A program made the translations under genes and the position numbers. The notes beneath the pieces are model-generated. The model worked only from the letters and a program-made list of their open reading frames with translations. It made no database searches and was not told the DNA's origin. A stretch of 12,687 nucleotides of DNA. Origin: a bacterium 42_11 (GTDB taxonomy: Bacteria; Synergistota; GBS-1). Below are positions 6,670 to 12,687 of this stretch, piece after piece (position 1 is the first letter of the stretch; each line of letters starts with the position of its first letter). The stretch is taken from assembly GCA_001508835.1 (NCBI GenBank), contig LGFB01000013.1:1-12687 (forward strand), in the 5' to 3' direction.

Positions 6670-7578
6670 TTGCAAGGCTTTATGCTAATTCCAATGGGGG
6701 TGACGGGGATAGACTTAGCAAGAAGGTTCTCCCAAAGGTTTAAGTTTGGCCTTATTAGAAGGGCATTTTACATGGCGGATTATGTCGATTGGAAAGATGT
6801 ATTAAAAGAGGCCCTCCCCTTTCAGGCCCAAAGAGACTTAGATCCGCCTTCAATACGGATTCTTGGGGAGGAAGATGGTTTTTCCCTTTATCAGGTAGGG
6901 GATATCAACCTCTATCTTCCATCTTCGGTTGATTTTCATGGCGGGTTACCGGTGGCCTACCGGGAAATCTTCATAGAGAAGGTCTATGAAGGAGGAAGAT
7001 GTCTTGTTCGACCGGGGGATTGGGTGATCGATGCCGGGGCTTGTGAGGGTTTTTTTTCGCTATATGCTTTAAGAAAGGGAGCCAAGGTTATTGCCTTTGA
7101 ACCTATCCCCGAACTTGCAGAGGCTTTGAAGAAAACCCTTCAGAGTTATATAAGGGAGGGAAGAGCAAAGGTTTTCGCCTTTGGACTGGGTGAAAAGGAT
7201 GAGGAGTTAGAGATGTTTCTTTTTAAAGATGGGGTTATGAGTAGCACCTTTTCTGAGGATAAGGTGAAACATTGGCATGAAGGGTGGTTGGAATATGAAA
7301 GATTAAGGTTAAAGGTGGTTTCCATCGATGGACTTTTTAAAAATGGACTTTTGCCTCCGGTATCTTTTATAAAGGCAGATGTGGAGGGCTACGAAAAGAA
7401 ATTACTTTTGGGCGCTTCTGAGGTTGTTCGTCGTTTTAAACCGCGCCTCTCTATATGTACCTATCACCTCCCCGATGATTATATCGAAATACCCAAGATC
7501 GTTGAAGGTTTTGGCTTGAAATATAAGATAAAGTTAAAGCCCCACATGGGAACAATTGGAGTTATGCATGCTTGGTAA
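6670..7578 (+). CDS. FkbM-family SAM-dependent methyltransferase
   Basis: This is a predicted O-methyltransferase, possibly acting on a surface sugar or another glycosylated product. It has 302 aa from TTG 6670. Motif I is VIDAGACEGFFSLYA (119-133) and the post-I acidic motif is AFEPIPE (142-148). The family-defining block is SFIKADVEGYEKKLLLGA (232-249), followed by FKPRLSICTYH (256-266). The first 100 residues (basic, then a beta-rich segment) are a family-variable region. The start is uncertain. TTG 6670 is the first possible codon after the in-frame stop of the DUF1015 gene but lacks a good ribosome site. ATG 6772 has AGAAGGG (6757-6763) 8 bases upstream and would give 268 aa with motif I intact. 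The 3' end overlaps the end of the convergent glycosyltransferase gene by 45 bases. Confidence 0.85.
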   Translation: MQGFMLIPMGVTGIDLARRFSQRFKFGLIRRAFYMADYVDWKDVLKEALPFQAQRDLDPPSIRILGEEDGFSLYQVGDINLYLPSSVDFHGGLPVAYREIFIEKVYEGGRCLVRPGDWVIDAGACEGFFSLYALRKGAKVIAFEPIPELAEALKKTLQSYIREGRAKVFAFGLGEKDEELEMFLFKDGVMSSTFSEDKVKHWHEGWLEYERLRLKVVSIDGLFKNGLLPPVSFIKADVEGYEKKLLLGASEVVRRFKPRLSICTYHLPDDYIEIPKIVEGFGLKYKIKLKPHMGTIGVMHAW

Positions 7579-8835
7579 ACCCCTAGGGTTCAGTATTTCC
7601 TGGTAAAGTCTGGCAAACCTTTTAGCCACTACTTTGCTATCGAATTCTTCGACCACCTTTTGACGCGCTCTTTTAGAAAGCTCTTCGTAGCTTTGTGCGT
7701 TCAATATCCATTCTATACCTCGTTTTAAGTCATCGGTATCATAGGGTTTAGCGAGGTATCCATTGATTTTATGGTCTACAATATCAAGCAACCCCGTGCA
7801 TCCGAAGGCTACCACGGGAGTCCCACAGGATAAAGCCTCAGCGGCTGTTTGCCCGAATGATTCTTGTAAGCTTGGTACCACCATAACATCTCCTGCACAG
7901 TATAGCATGGCCAATATTTGCTCATCCTTTATTTCTCTCATGTAGTGAGTTTTAAATCCAAAATTTGGTAAGCTTTTAGATTCCGAGATTCCGAAGACCA
8001 CAAGTTCTACGTCCTCTCTTTTTATCTTATGGAGGGCTTTAGTTAATTCGTAAAATCCTTTTCGCCTATCCTTCATCGCGTTGAAGGCACCAAAGAGGAT
8101 TAGTTTTTTATCTTCAGGGAAACCGAAGAATCTTCTCGCCTCAACTTTGCGGGAAGGTTTAAAAACGTCTGTTCTTACCGGATTGGGAATGTTCAGTATG
8201 GTTCTACCTTTAAAGATGGAGCTTCTTCTTGCACAGTCAGCTATCCATCTACTTACTCCTACTATGGTTAAGTTTGCTATTTTTGAAAGGCTTTTTTTCT
8301 TTCTTGACCAAATAAATCGGCTTAAATCCCTTTCCTCGCCACTTGAAATTATCTTGCATTTCCCGCAGTTATCTTCGTATCTGTTGCAGTTTTCGCTGTA
8401 ATGGCATCCTCCTGTAAATGGCCACATGTCGTGCAAAGTCCATACCATGGGCTTTTTAATAGAGGATATATCTTCTATGGAAAGCGCTCCGTTACATATC
8501 CAGTTTAAGTGAACGATATCGGGGTTGATTTCCTTTATCAGGTTTAGCATTTGAAGAGATGGCATCCATTCTATACTAAATGGTTTATCGAGCCTTTTCT
8601 TTTTAACAAGCTCGTGTATGAGGATAGGGGCCTTGTCTAAGAAGGATTTTATCAACCTCTCCGGTGGTTGTTCCTTCTTCTCCTCATGACCTATAACTGT
8701 AGGGTCATCGCTGAGCTTTCTCTTAACGAGCATTAAGCTTTCTACCCCGATAGATAAAAGGGCTCTATGTAGCCTGTATGTTGCCTTTGCCGCTCCCCCG
8801 AGGGTATCATAGGTGCTTACCAAGAGAACCTTCAG
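7534..8835 (-). CDS. GT4-family glycosyltransferase, WcaC-like, probable CTG start
   Basis: This is a GT-B-fold retaining sugar transferase, probably for an extracellular polysaccharide or lipopolysaccharide, acting at the cytoplasmic face. It has 433 aa from CTG 8835, which follows AGGAGG (8850-8845) by 9 bases and gives the typical N-terminus KVLLVSTYDTLGGAA. A TTG at 8823 is the next candidate but would cut off the first beta strand and has no ribosome site. The glycine-rich loop TLGGAAKATYRL binds the acceptor side. INPDIVHLNWI precedes HDMWPFTGGCHY (135-146), the signature of WcaC-like transferases, with cysteines at 144, 150, 157 and 160. The donor-site ESFGQTAAE (325-333, E-x7-E) and SCGTPVVAF are intact. 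The neighbouring FkbM methyltransferase is convergent rather than co-transcribed, but could act on the same glycan. Confidence 0.88.
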   Translation of the reverse strand: MKVLLVSTYDTLGGAAKATYRLHRALLSIGVESLMLVKRKLSDDPTVIGHEEKKEQPPERLIKSFLDKAPILIHELVKKKRLDKPFSIEWMPSLQMLNLIKEINPDIVHLNWICNGALSIEDISSIKKPMVWTLHDMWPFTGGCHYSENCNRYEDNCGKCKIISSGEERDLSRFIWSRKKKSLSKIANLTIVGVSRWIADCARRSSIFKGRTILNIPNPVRTDVFKPSRKVEARRFFGFPEDKKLILFGAFNAMKDRRKGFYELTKALHKIKREDVELVVFGISESKSLPNFGFKTHYMREIKDEQILAMLYCAGDVMVVPSLQESFGQTAAEALSCGTPVVAFGCTGLLDIVDHKINGYLAKPYDTDDLKRGIEWILNAQSYEELSKRARQKVVEEFDSKVVAKRFARLYQEILNPRGLPSMHNSNCSHVGL

Positions 8836-8844
8836 ACCTGACTG

Positions 8845-8850
8845 CCTCCT
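8845..8850 (-). promoter_or_regulatory. Ribosome site implying a CTG start at 8835
   Basis: A consensus AGGAGG on the minus strand precedes CTG 8835 by 9 bases. No ATG, GTG or TTG lies in frame at a workable distance; TTG 8823 is 21 bases away. Confidence 0.65.
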
Positions 8851-8937
8851 TTTGAGTTTTCATTTTCGATTTTTTGAGCTGACATCGGGTTATACGCTTC
8901 CCGCGGTGCTTGAAATTAAGATACCACATATTTCGTA

Positions 8938-8966
8938 TTGCTTTGCTATTCGATTGGGTTTATAAT
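8938..8966 (+). promoter_or_regulatory. Distal promoter candidate of the arginase-fold gene
   Basis: TTGCTT (8938-8943), a 17-base spacer and a perfect TATAAT (8961-8966). Transcription would begin near 8973 and give an untranslated leader of about 170 bases ending at ATG 9145. Confidence 0.5.
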
Positions 8967-9064
8967 CTTTAAAAGTCCTTTCGAAAGAGCAATTACAGTT
9001 TATCACAAGGGTACGAAGATTTGGATGGGTGTTTCCCTCAAGTCAATTGTAGCTGGAGCTTTCT

Positions 9065-9079
9065 TCCCTTCCAAAGGGA
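9065..9079 (+). repeat. Short hairpin in the leader
   Basis: TCCCTT (9065-9070), loop CCA, AAGGGA (9074-9079): a perfect 6-base stem. Part of its left arm (CCCTT, 9066-9070) could pair instead with AAGGG at 9106-9110, which overlaps the left arm of the inverted repeat at 9100-9134. Confidence 0.45.
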
Positions 9080-9092
9080 CATTAAAACAGGT

Positions 9093-9122
9093 TTTTTGGC
9101 CTCTAAAGGGATTAGCTATAAT
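9093..9122 (+). promoter_or_regulatory. Proximal promoter candidate inside the leader
   Basis: A perfect TATAAT at 9117-9122. The -35 is poor: TTTTTG at 9093-9098 with an 18-base spacer, or TTGGCC at 9096-9101 with only 15. A transcript would begin near 9129, just before the ribosome site. Confidence 0.35.
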
Positions 9123-9134
9123 TATTTTTAGAGG
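9100..9134 (+). repeat. Inverted repeat that would mask the ribosome site
   Basis: CCTCTAAA (9100-9107) is a perfect complement of TTTAGAGG (9127-9134), with a 19-base loop. The right arm contains the GAGG of the ribosome site for ATG 9145, so in a long transcript the hairpin would hide that site. The pairing is seen in the sequence; regulation is inferred. Confidence 0.5.
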
Positions 9135-9144
9135 TGAGGATGTT

Positions 9145-9870
9145 ATGATGCAAGGCTCGTTTTCCATCCTCATCCTCGATTTTGATGGGGTATATAAGTT
9201 ACAGAAGGATTTATCCTCATTGGGGGAGATCCTGGACTTCGAGGGGTCTGAGGGAATCAGGTTTATGACTTCTTTCGCCAAGCTTGACGAATTAGATAAA
9301 CTGATTCCACATAGAGATAAAACTATCGCTTTTATCGGCGGAGGGAAGTATCATCATCTATCTTTGGTCTTCTTAAGAAGGATTAAAGTGCCATTTGTAT
9401 TGCTTCTTTTTGATAAGCATTTTGACGGACTTAAGAAGGGGAGCGATTTTGTAAGGTGCGATTCTTGGTTAAACTTCGCATTTGGTCTCAGGAATTTGCT
9501 TAAGGTTGGTTTCATATACATGATCGGGGGAGGAAGAGGGAAGTTGCATCTTCTCACTCCCGATCCGTCAGGGTTGCTTAAGTTTCTGGAAGATAAATGG
9601 GTTTATATAAGCATAGATAAGGATATCCTTGACGTTTCCATTGCTCGTTGGGGTAAAGGATGGCTATCCTTAGATATCCTTTTAAGATTGGTTAGGGCGA
9701 TCCCGAGGGAGAAGATCATAGGGGTTGATGTATGCGGAGAACCTGATGGATTTGAGTTTTGGAAGATACCTCAGAGTGAAGCTGTAAACTTAGCCATCTT
9801 AAACTCTCTCGGGATGGAAATTCCCACCCGCTTCCATAGAGATCTATATGGATGGAGTTTTAACGCTTAG
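9145..9870 (+). CDS. Compact arginase/agmatinase-fold (ureohydrolase superfamily) protein
   Basis: 241 aa from ATG 9145; ATG 9148 follows directly, and GAGGTGAGG at 9131-9139 supports either. The superfamily cleaves guanidino or formimino groups from arginine, agmatine or formiminoglutamate with two Mn ions. Metal motifs are present in the right order: GGGKYHH (65-71, replacing GGDHS), DKHFD (90-94, replacing DAHxD) and SIDKDILD (156-163, replacing SIDIDxxDP). GWLSLDILLRLVRAI and IIGVDVCGEPDG match the later helix and the last strand. It is about 50 or more residues shorter than typical arginases, mainly at the N-terminus, and the usual substrate-specificity segments are not recognisable. Activity is plausible because the predicted ligands are conserved, but the substrate is unknown. 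It stands alone between convergent and divergent genes, with a long leader. Confidence 0.78.
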   Translation: MMQGSFSILILDFDGVYKLQKDLSSLGEILDFEGSEGIRFMTSFAKLDELDKLIPHRDKTIAFIGGGKYHHLSLVFLRRIKVPFVLLLFDKHFDGLKKGSDFVRCDSWLNFAFGLRNLLKVGFIYMIGGGRGKLHLLTPDPSGLLKFLEDKWVYISIDKDILDVSIARWGKGWLSLDILLRLVRAIPREKIIGVDVCGEPDGFEFWKIPQSEAVNLAILNSLGMEIPTRFHRDLYGWSFNA

Positions 9871-9913
9871 CTCCGTGTTTTCTTTGGCTTCCCTTTTCTC
9901 GCTGATGCATCTT

Positions 9914-11518
9914 TTAGAAGGAGGCTACATATCCGTCGGTTCTGGGTTCTGTTGCCCCCACGAGTGCTCCGTTTTCGAGTTTAAAGATAAGTTGTCCTCT
10001 TCCAAAGGAGTCAACATCGTCGCTGAAGGTAGCTTCATGCCCCATCTTCCTCAGGGATTCTAAGATTTCATTTGAAAATCCTTTTTCAAGGTGTACGAGT
10101 TTTTCTCCCCTCCATTGCCATCTTGGGCCGTCTAAGGCTTCTTGGGGATTCATATTCCAATCTATTATCCTGCAGAGAACCTGCAAGTGCCCTTGGGGTT
10201 GCATAAAGGCTCCCATTACTCCGAAGGGACCGATTGGCTTTCCATCTTTCATTAAAAATCCCGGTATTATCGTGTGATAGGGTCTTTTCCCTGGTTCCAA
10301 GAAATTAGGGCTTTGTGGGTCTAAGCTGAAGCTGTAGCCTCTATTGTGAAGCGCTATTCCTGTTTCGGGGACCACCAAACCTGACCCGAATCCTGTGAAG
10401 TTGCTCTGTATAAAGGAAACCATGTTTCCCTCTTTGTCAGCTGTTGCTAAGTAAACGGTGCCGAACTCTTTGACCATATCTACTTTAGGGACATAAGCTT
10501 CTTTACCTATTAGAGCCCTCCTTCTTTCGAGCCTTTCTTCGCTTAGTAGCTCTTCTATTGGAATTTCCCTGAACCTCGGGTCAGATATATAGGTGAAGGC
10601 GTCTTCGAAAGCTAGTTTTATGGATTCTATTTGAAGGTGCAAGGATTCTGGAGTATCAGGTGGTGGCATTCTAATTTCCGATAAGATTCCTAAAGCCAGC
10701 AGTACCACTATCCCTTGAGAGTTCGGAGGGAGTTCAAATACCTCATATCCTTTATAGTTAATTTTTAACGGGTTTACCTCTTCGGGTTTAAAGGCGGACA
10801 GATCTTCCTTTCTTATATATCCTCCATACCTTCGAGAGAAGATATCTATCTTTTCGGCAAGCTCTCCTTGATAGAAATCTTCACAATAGCTTTCTGCCAT
10901 GGCTTTTAGGGTTTTTGCATGGTCTTTAAGGGTGACTATATCTCCTGGTTCCGGTGGATATCCCTTTGGACAGAAGGTTTTGAACCAAAAGGAAAATTCT
11001 TCTCCAGACAGTTTTGAGTATGTTTCAAAAGATCTCTTCCACAGTTTCGATACAGTTACCGATATTGGGAACCCCCCTTCGGCGTAGTTGATGGCCGGTT
11101 CGAACAGCTTCTTGAAGGGAAGCTTCCCGAACTTCCTTGATAGGTAAGCCCATGCTGCTGGTGCTCCAGGGACTGTGACCGGAGGAAAGCCGTACTTTGG
11201 CATTCTTTTGAGCCCTTGCTCTCGAAGCCTTTCTGCCGAAAGCAACCTTGGAGCGAAACCACTCGAATTCAGCCCATGAAGCTTCCCTTTGTGATATATT
11301 ATTGCGAAGGCGTCACCGCCTATACCGTTGCTTGTAGGTTCAACGACCGTTAGACATATAGCTGTAGCTATTGCTGCATCTATAGCGTTTCCACCTTCCC
11401 TCAGCATTTCGAGTCCCGCTTGTGCTGCCAAAGGAACCGAGGTTGCGACAATTCCCTTATTGGCGTAAACCAGGCTTCTTCTTGAAGGGTATCTATAAGA
11501 TGACGGGTTAAAATTCAT
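9914..11518 (-). CDS. Gamma-glutamyltransferase family protein, cytoplasmic type
   Basis: This is an N-terminal-nucleophile hydrolase/transferase acting on gamma-glutamyl compounds such as glutathione. It has 534 aa from ATG 11518, chosen because AGGGGGTGA (11532-11524) lies 5 bases upstream. The longer GTG at 11527 would lie within that site. Self-cleavage is expected before T354 in FGTVYLATAD, which would be the new N-terminal catalytic residue of the small subunit. SNGIGGDAF (64-72), GKRPYHTIIPGF (about 410-421), GVMGAFMQPQGH (about 433-444) and ATEPRTDGYVA near the C-terminus are family blocks. The QPQGH version resembles the YwrD-like branch rather than E. coli GGT. There is no signal peptide, so it should act inside the cell on imported peptides. 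It is divergent from a peptide-binding protein gene 62 bases away, which supports a peptide-scavenging role. Confidence 0.9.
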   Translation of the reverse strand: MNFNPSSYRYPSRRSLVYANKGIVATSVPLAAQAGLEMLREGGNAIDAAIATAICLTVVEPTSNGIGGDAFAIIYHKGKLHGLNSSGFAPRLLSAERLREQGLKRMPKYGFPPVTVPGAPAAWAYLSRKFGKLPFKKLFEPAINYAEGGFPISVTVSKLWKRSFETYSKLSGEEFSFWFKTFCPKGYPPEPGDIVTLKDHAKTLKAMAESYCEDFYQGELAEKIDIFSRRYGGYIRKEDLSAFKPEEVNPLKINYKGYEVFELPPNSQGIVVLLALGILSEIRMPPPDTPESLHLQIESIKLAFEDAFTYISDPRFREIPIEELLSEERLERRRALIGKEAYVPKVDMVKEFGTVYLATADKEGNMVSFIQSNFTGFGSGLVVPETGIALHNRGYSFSLDPQSPNFLEPGKRPYHTIIPGFLMKDGKPIGPFGVMGAFMQPQGHLQVLCRIIDWNMNPQEALDGPRWQWRGEKLVHLEKGFSNEILESLRKMGHEATFSDDVDSFGRGQLIFKLENGALVGATEPRTDGYVASF

Positions 11519-11535
11519 TTCCTTCACCCCCTTTT

Positions 11536-11547
11536 TATTATATAATA
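11536..11547. promoter_or_regulatory. Palindromic shared -10 box of divergent promoters
   Basis: TATTATATAATA is a perfect 12-base palindrome containing TATAAT on both strands: plus 11541-11546, minus 11542-11537. It is the only promoter-like element in the 62 bases between the two start codons. -35 boxes are weak on both sides: plus TTTCCT at 11518-11523 with 17 spacing, minus TTAAGA with about 19. Confidence 0.5.
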
Positions 11548-11580
11548 TCTTTGTTTAAAGCTCTTAAGGAGGTGTTAGTC

Positions 11581-12687
11581 TTGAAAGGGAGAGCCTGGGT
11601 TTTTTTGTTTTTCGTTATTTTGGGAGCTTTTCTTTCTGGTCAAGCTTTAGCCGTTGACCGTTCTAAAATAGTTATAGTTGCTACACCTGAAGATCCAGCG
11701 ACGCTTGACCCTGCGGTTGCTTGGGAGCCTAAAGCTCAGCTTGTCATAAGGAATTGTTATAACACTCTTGTGGTGATGGATGGAGAAAGCGCAAAAGATG
11801 TTAAAGGAGAGCTTGCTGAAAGGTGGGAGGTGAAGGACGAGGGCAAAACCTATATTTTTTACCTTGTTAAGGGGGTTAAATTTCATGACGGTACAGAGCT
11901 TACCGCTGAAGATGTGAAATATTCAATCGAAAGAACCATAGGCGTTGATAAAGGTCCGGGATCTCAGCTTAAGGAGGTAATTGATGGCATTGAGGTTCTT
12001 GATAAATACACGGTTAAATTTACGCTTAAGCATGCTACACCATGGTTTTTGACCTTGCTGGCCCAGTCGGGGGCTTCCATAGTAAACAGCAAGCTGGTTA
12101 AATCTCATGCCACCGAAAAGGACCCTTGGGCTTTAGATTGGCTTCATGACAAGGTTGCGGGTTCAGGTCCCTATAAGCTTGAGAGATGGGTTCATGAACA
12201 GCAGATAGTTTTGGTTAAAAACCCCGATTATTTTAGAGGATGGAAGGATAATCAGTTTGAGATGGCGATAATAAGAACTGTAAAGGAACCTTCCGAAAGA
12301 AGACTCCTTCTTGAAAAGGGAGATGTAGATATAGCCTTTAGGATTTCTGAGGATGACCTACTTAAGATCAAGGATCAGAAAGGGATAAGCGTTTTGACAC
12401 AGCCCTCCCTAACGATATTCTACATAGGATTTAACGTTAAGAAGGGTCCTCTGCAGGATGTGAGGGTTAGGAAGGCTTTAGCTTATGCCTTCGATTATGA
12501 CGCTTTCGTAAACGATGCGATGCGTGGCTTTGTTAAGAGGCTTAGGGGGCCCGTTCCGAGCTCTCTTTGGAATTACGATGAGAGCTATCCCCATTATAAG
12601 AGGGATATAGAGAAGGCTAAAAAGCTGCTTGCCGAGGCCGGCTATCCTAACGGCGGTTTTACTTTGGATTTTATAGTGGAAACGGGA
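11581..12687 (+). CDS. ABC transporter substrate-binding protein, family 5 (peptide/DppA-OppA type), 3' end outside window
   Basis: This is the periplasmic receptor of a peptide or related ABC importer. The TTG start has AAGGAGGTG (11566-11574) at ideal distance, and 369 residues are visible with no stop before the window ends. A signal peptide covers residues 1-24 (basic start, hydrophobic core, cleavage after ALA). There is no lipobox cysteine, so it is a free periplasmic protein, which fits an outer-membrane-bearing organism. Family features include PEDPATLDPA near the mature start and GVKFHDGTELTAEDVKYSIE (about 98-117), the SBP_bac_5 signature region. GSGPYKLERW (about 195-204) and DVRVRKALAYAFDY (about 294-307) are also typical. 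Peptides are the most likely ligand given the divergent gamma-glutamyltransferase, but nickel, glutathione or oligosaccharide are possible in this family. Permease and ATPase genes would be expected downstream. Confidence 0.93.
   Translation, partial: MKGRAWVFLFFVILGAFLSGQALAVDRSKIVIVATPEDPATLDPAVAWEPKAQLVIRNCYNTLVVMDGESAKDVKGELAERWEVKDEGKTYIFYLVKGVKFHDGTELTAEDVKYSIERTIGVDKGPGSQLKEVIDGIEVLDKYTVKFTLKHATPWFLTLLAQSGASIVNSKLVKSHATEKDPWALDWLHDKVAGSGPYKLERWVHEQQIVLVKNPDYFRGWKDNQFEMAIIRTVKEPSERRLLLEKGDVDIAFRISEDDLLKIKDQKGISVLTQPSLTIFYIGFNVKKGPLQDVRVRKALAYAFDYDAFVNDAMRGFVKRLRGPVPSSLWNYDESYPHYKRDIEKAKKLLAEAGYPNGGFTLDFIVETG

Larger units (their letters stand above)
8851..9144. other. 294-base non-coding divergent intergenic region
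   Basis: No convincing gene is seen on either strand. It separates the minus-strand glycosyltransferase from the plus-strand arginase-fold gene. The plus strand has promoter candidates ending at 8966 and 9122, a short hairpin at 9065-9079, and a larger inverted repeat at 9100-9134. Toward the glycosyltransferase I see only a weak TATAAC (8894-8889 on the minus strand) without a clear -35. The plus frame upstream of 9145 stays open back to 8938, but its translation looks random and contains a promoter. Confidence 0.6.

Noticed and set aside
7578..7590. AACCC-CTA-GGGTT hairpin just after the FkbM stop, as a terminator
   Set aside because: The stem is only 5 bases, no T-run follows on either strand, and it lies within the coding end of the glycosyltransferase gene.
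8938..9144. Open frame in phase with the arginase-fold gene, as a 69-residue N-terminal extension
   Set aside because: Its translation does not resemble ureohydrolases, it has no ribosome site, it contains promoter-like TATAAT boxes, and a strong ribosome site precedes ATG 9145.
9003..9281. 92-codon minus-strand open frame opposite the arginase leader and gene start
   Set aside because: It has no family features and is antisense to a better-supported gene. Similar antisense open frames elsewhere in the window (for example 4775-5077, 8081-8401 and 10899-11087) were dismissed for the same reason.
1..12687. Defence island, mobile element or CRISPR array
   Set aside because: No repeats with spacers, transposase, integrase, nuclease or toxin-antitoxin-like genes were seen; the codon use looks even across the window.

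Overview
The window looks like ordinary chromosome from an anaerobic bacterium, possibly a thermophile. It has moderate G+C, heavy use of AGG/AGA for arginine, very strong AGGAGG-type ribosome sites, and many non-ATG starts (GTG, TTG and probably one CTG). The gene mix fits amino-acid- or peptide-fermenting anaerobes such as Synergistota or Thermotogota: a peptide-binding protein, a cytoplasmic gamma-glutamyltransferase, a ureohydrolase, a DUF1015 protein, and a di-iron oxygen sensor paired with a soluble chemoreceptor. The phylum is an inference and cannot be fixed from this sequence. I see no rRNA, tRNA, insertion sequence, phage gene or CRISPR array.

Bases 1-2425 (plus strand) hold the 3' part of a SAM methyltransferase gene. 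A separate promoter then leads into a tight pair: a minimal exported D-Ala-D-Ala carboxypeptidase and a threonine synthase. Bases 2428-4054 (minus strand) hold the most interesting unit, a two-gene operon. It encodes an oxygen-binding di-iron protein (ODP, a flavodiiron-like metallo-beta-lactamase fold without flavodoxin) and a soluble chemoreceptor with no sensor domain or membrane segment. The two genes are translationally coupled. The intergenic region at 4055-4190 carries two promoters facing away from each other whose -35 boxes overlap.

Bases 4191-7578 (plus strand) hold an OFA-type MFS transporter coupled to a DUF1015 gene, followed by an FkbM-type methyltransferase. The FkbM gene ends inside the 3' end of a convergent WcaC-like glycosyltransferase gene (7534-8835, minus), whose best-supported start is CTG. 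Bases 8836-9144 are a non-coding leader or intergenic region. It contains promoter candidates and an inverted repeat that would hide the ribosome site of the next gene, a compact arginase-fold protein (9145-9870).

The last part holds a cytoplasmic gamma-glutamyltransferase (minus) and the 5' part of a family 5 peptide-binding protein gene (plus). They diverge from a very short intergenic region with a palindromic, shared -10 box. Together they suggest uptake and intracellular breakdown of gamma-glutamyl or other small peptides.

The ODP-chemoreceptor pair is a known kind of system, described in Treponema denticola and Thermotoga maritima. The new points here are its metal-site variant and its shared promoter region. 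The SD-sequestering leader of the ureohydrolase gene and the OFA-DUF1015 pairing are the least explained items.
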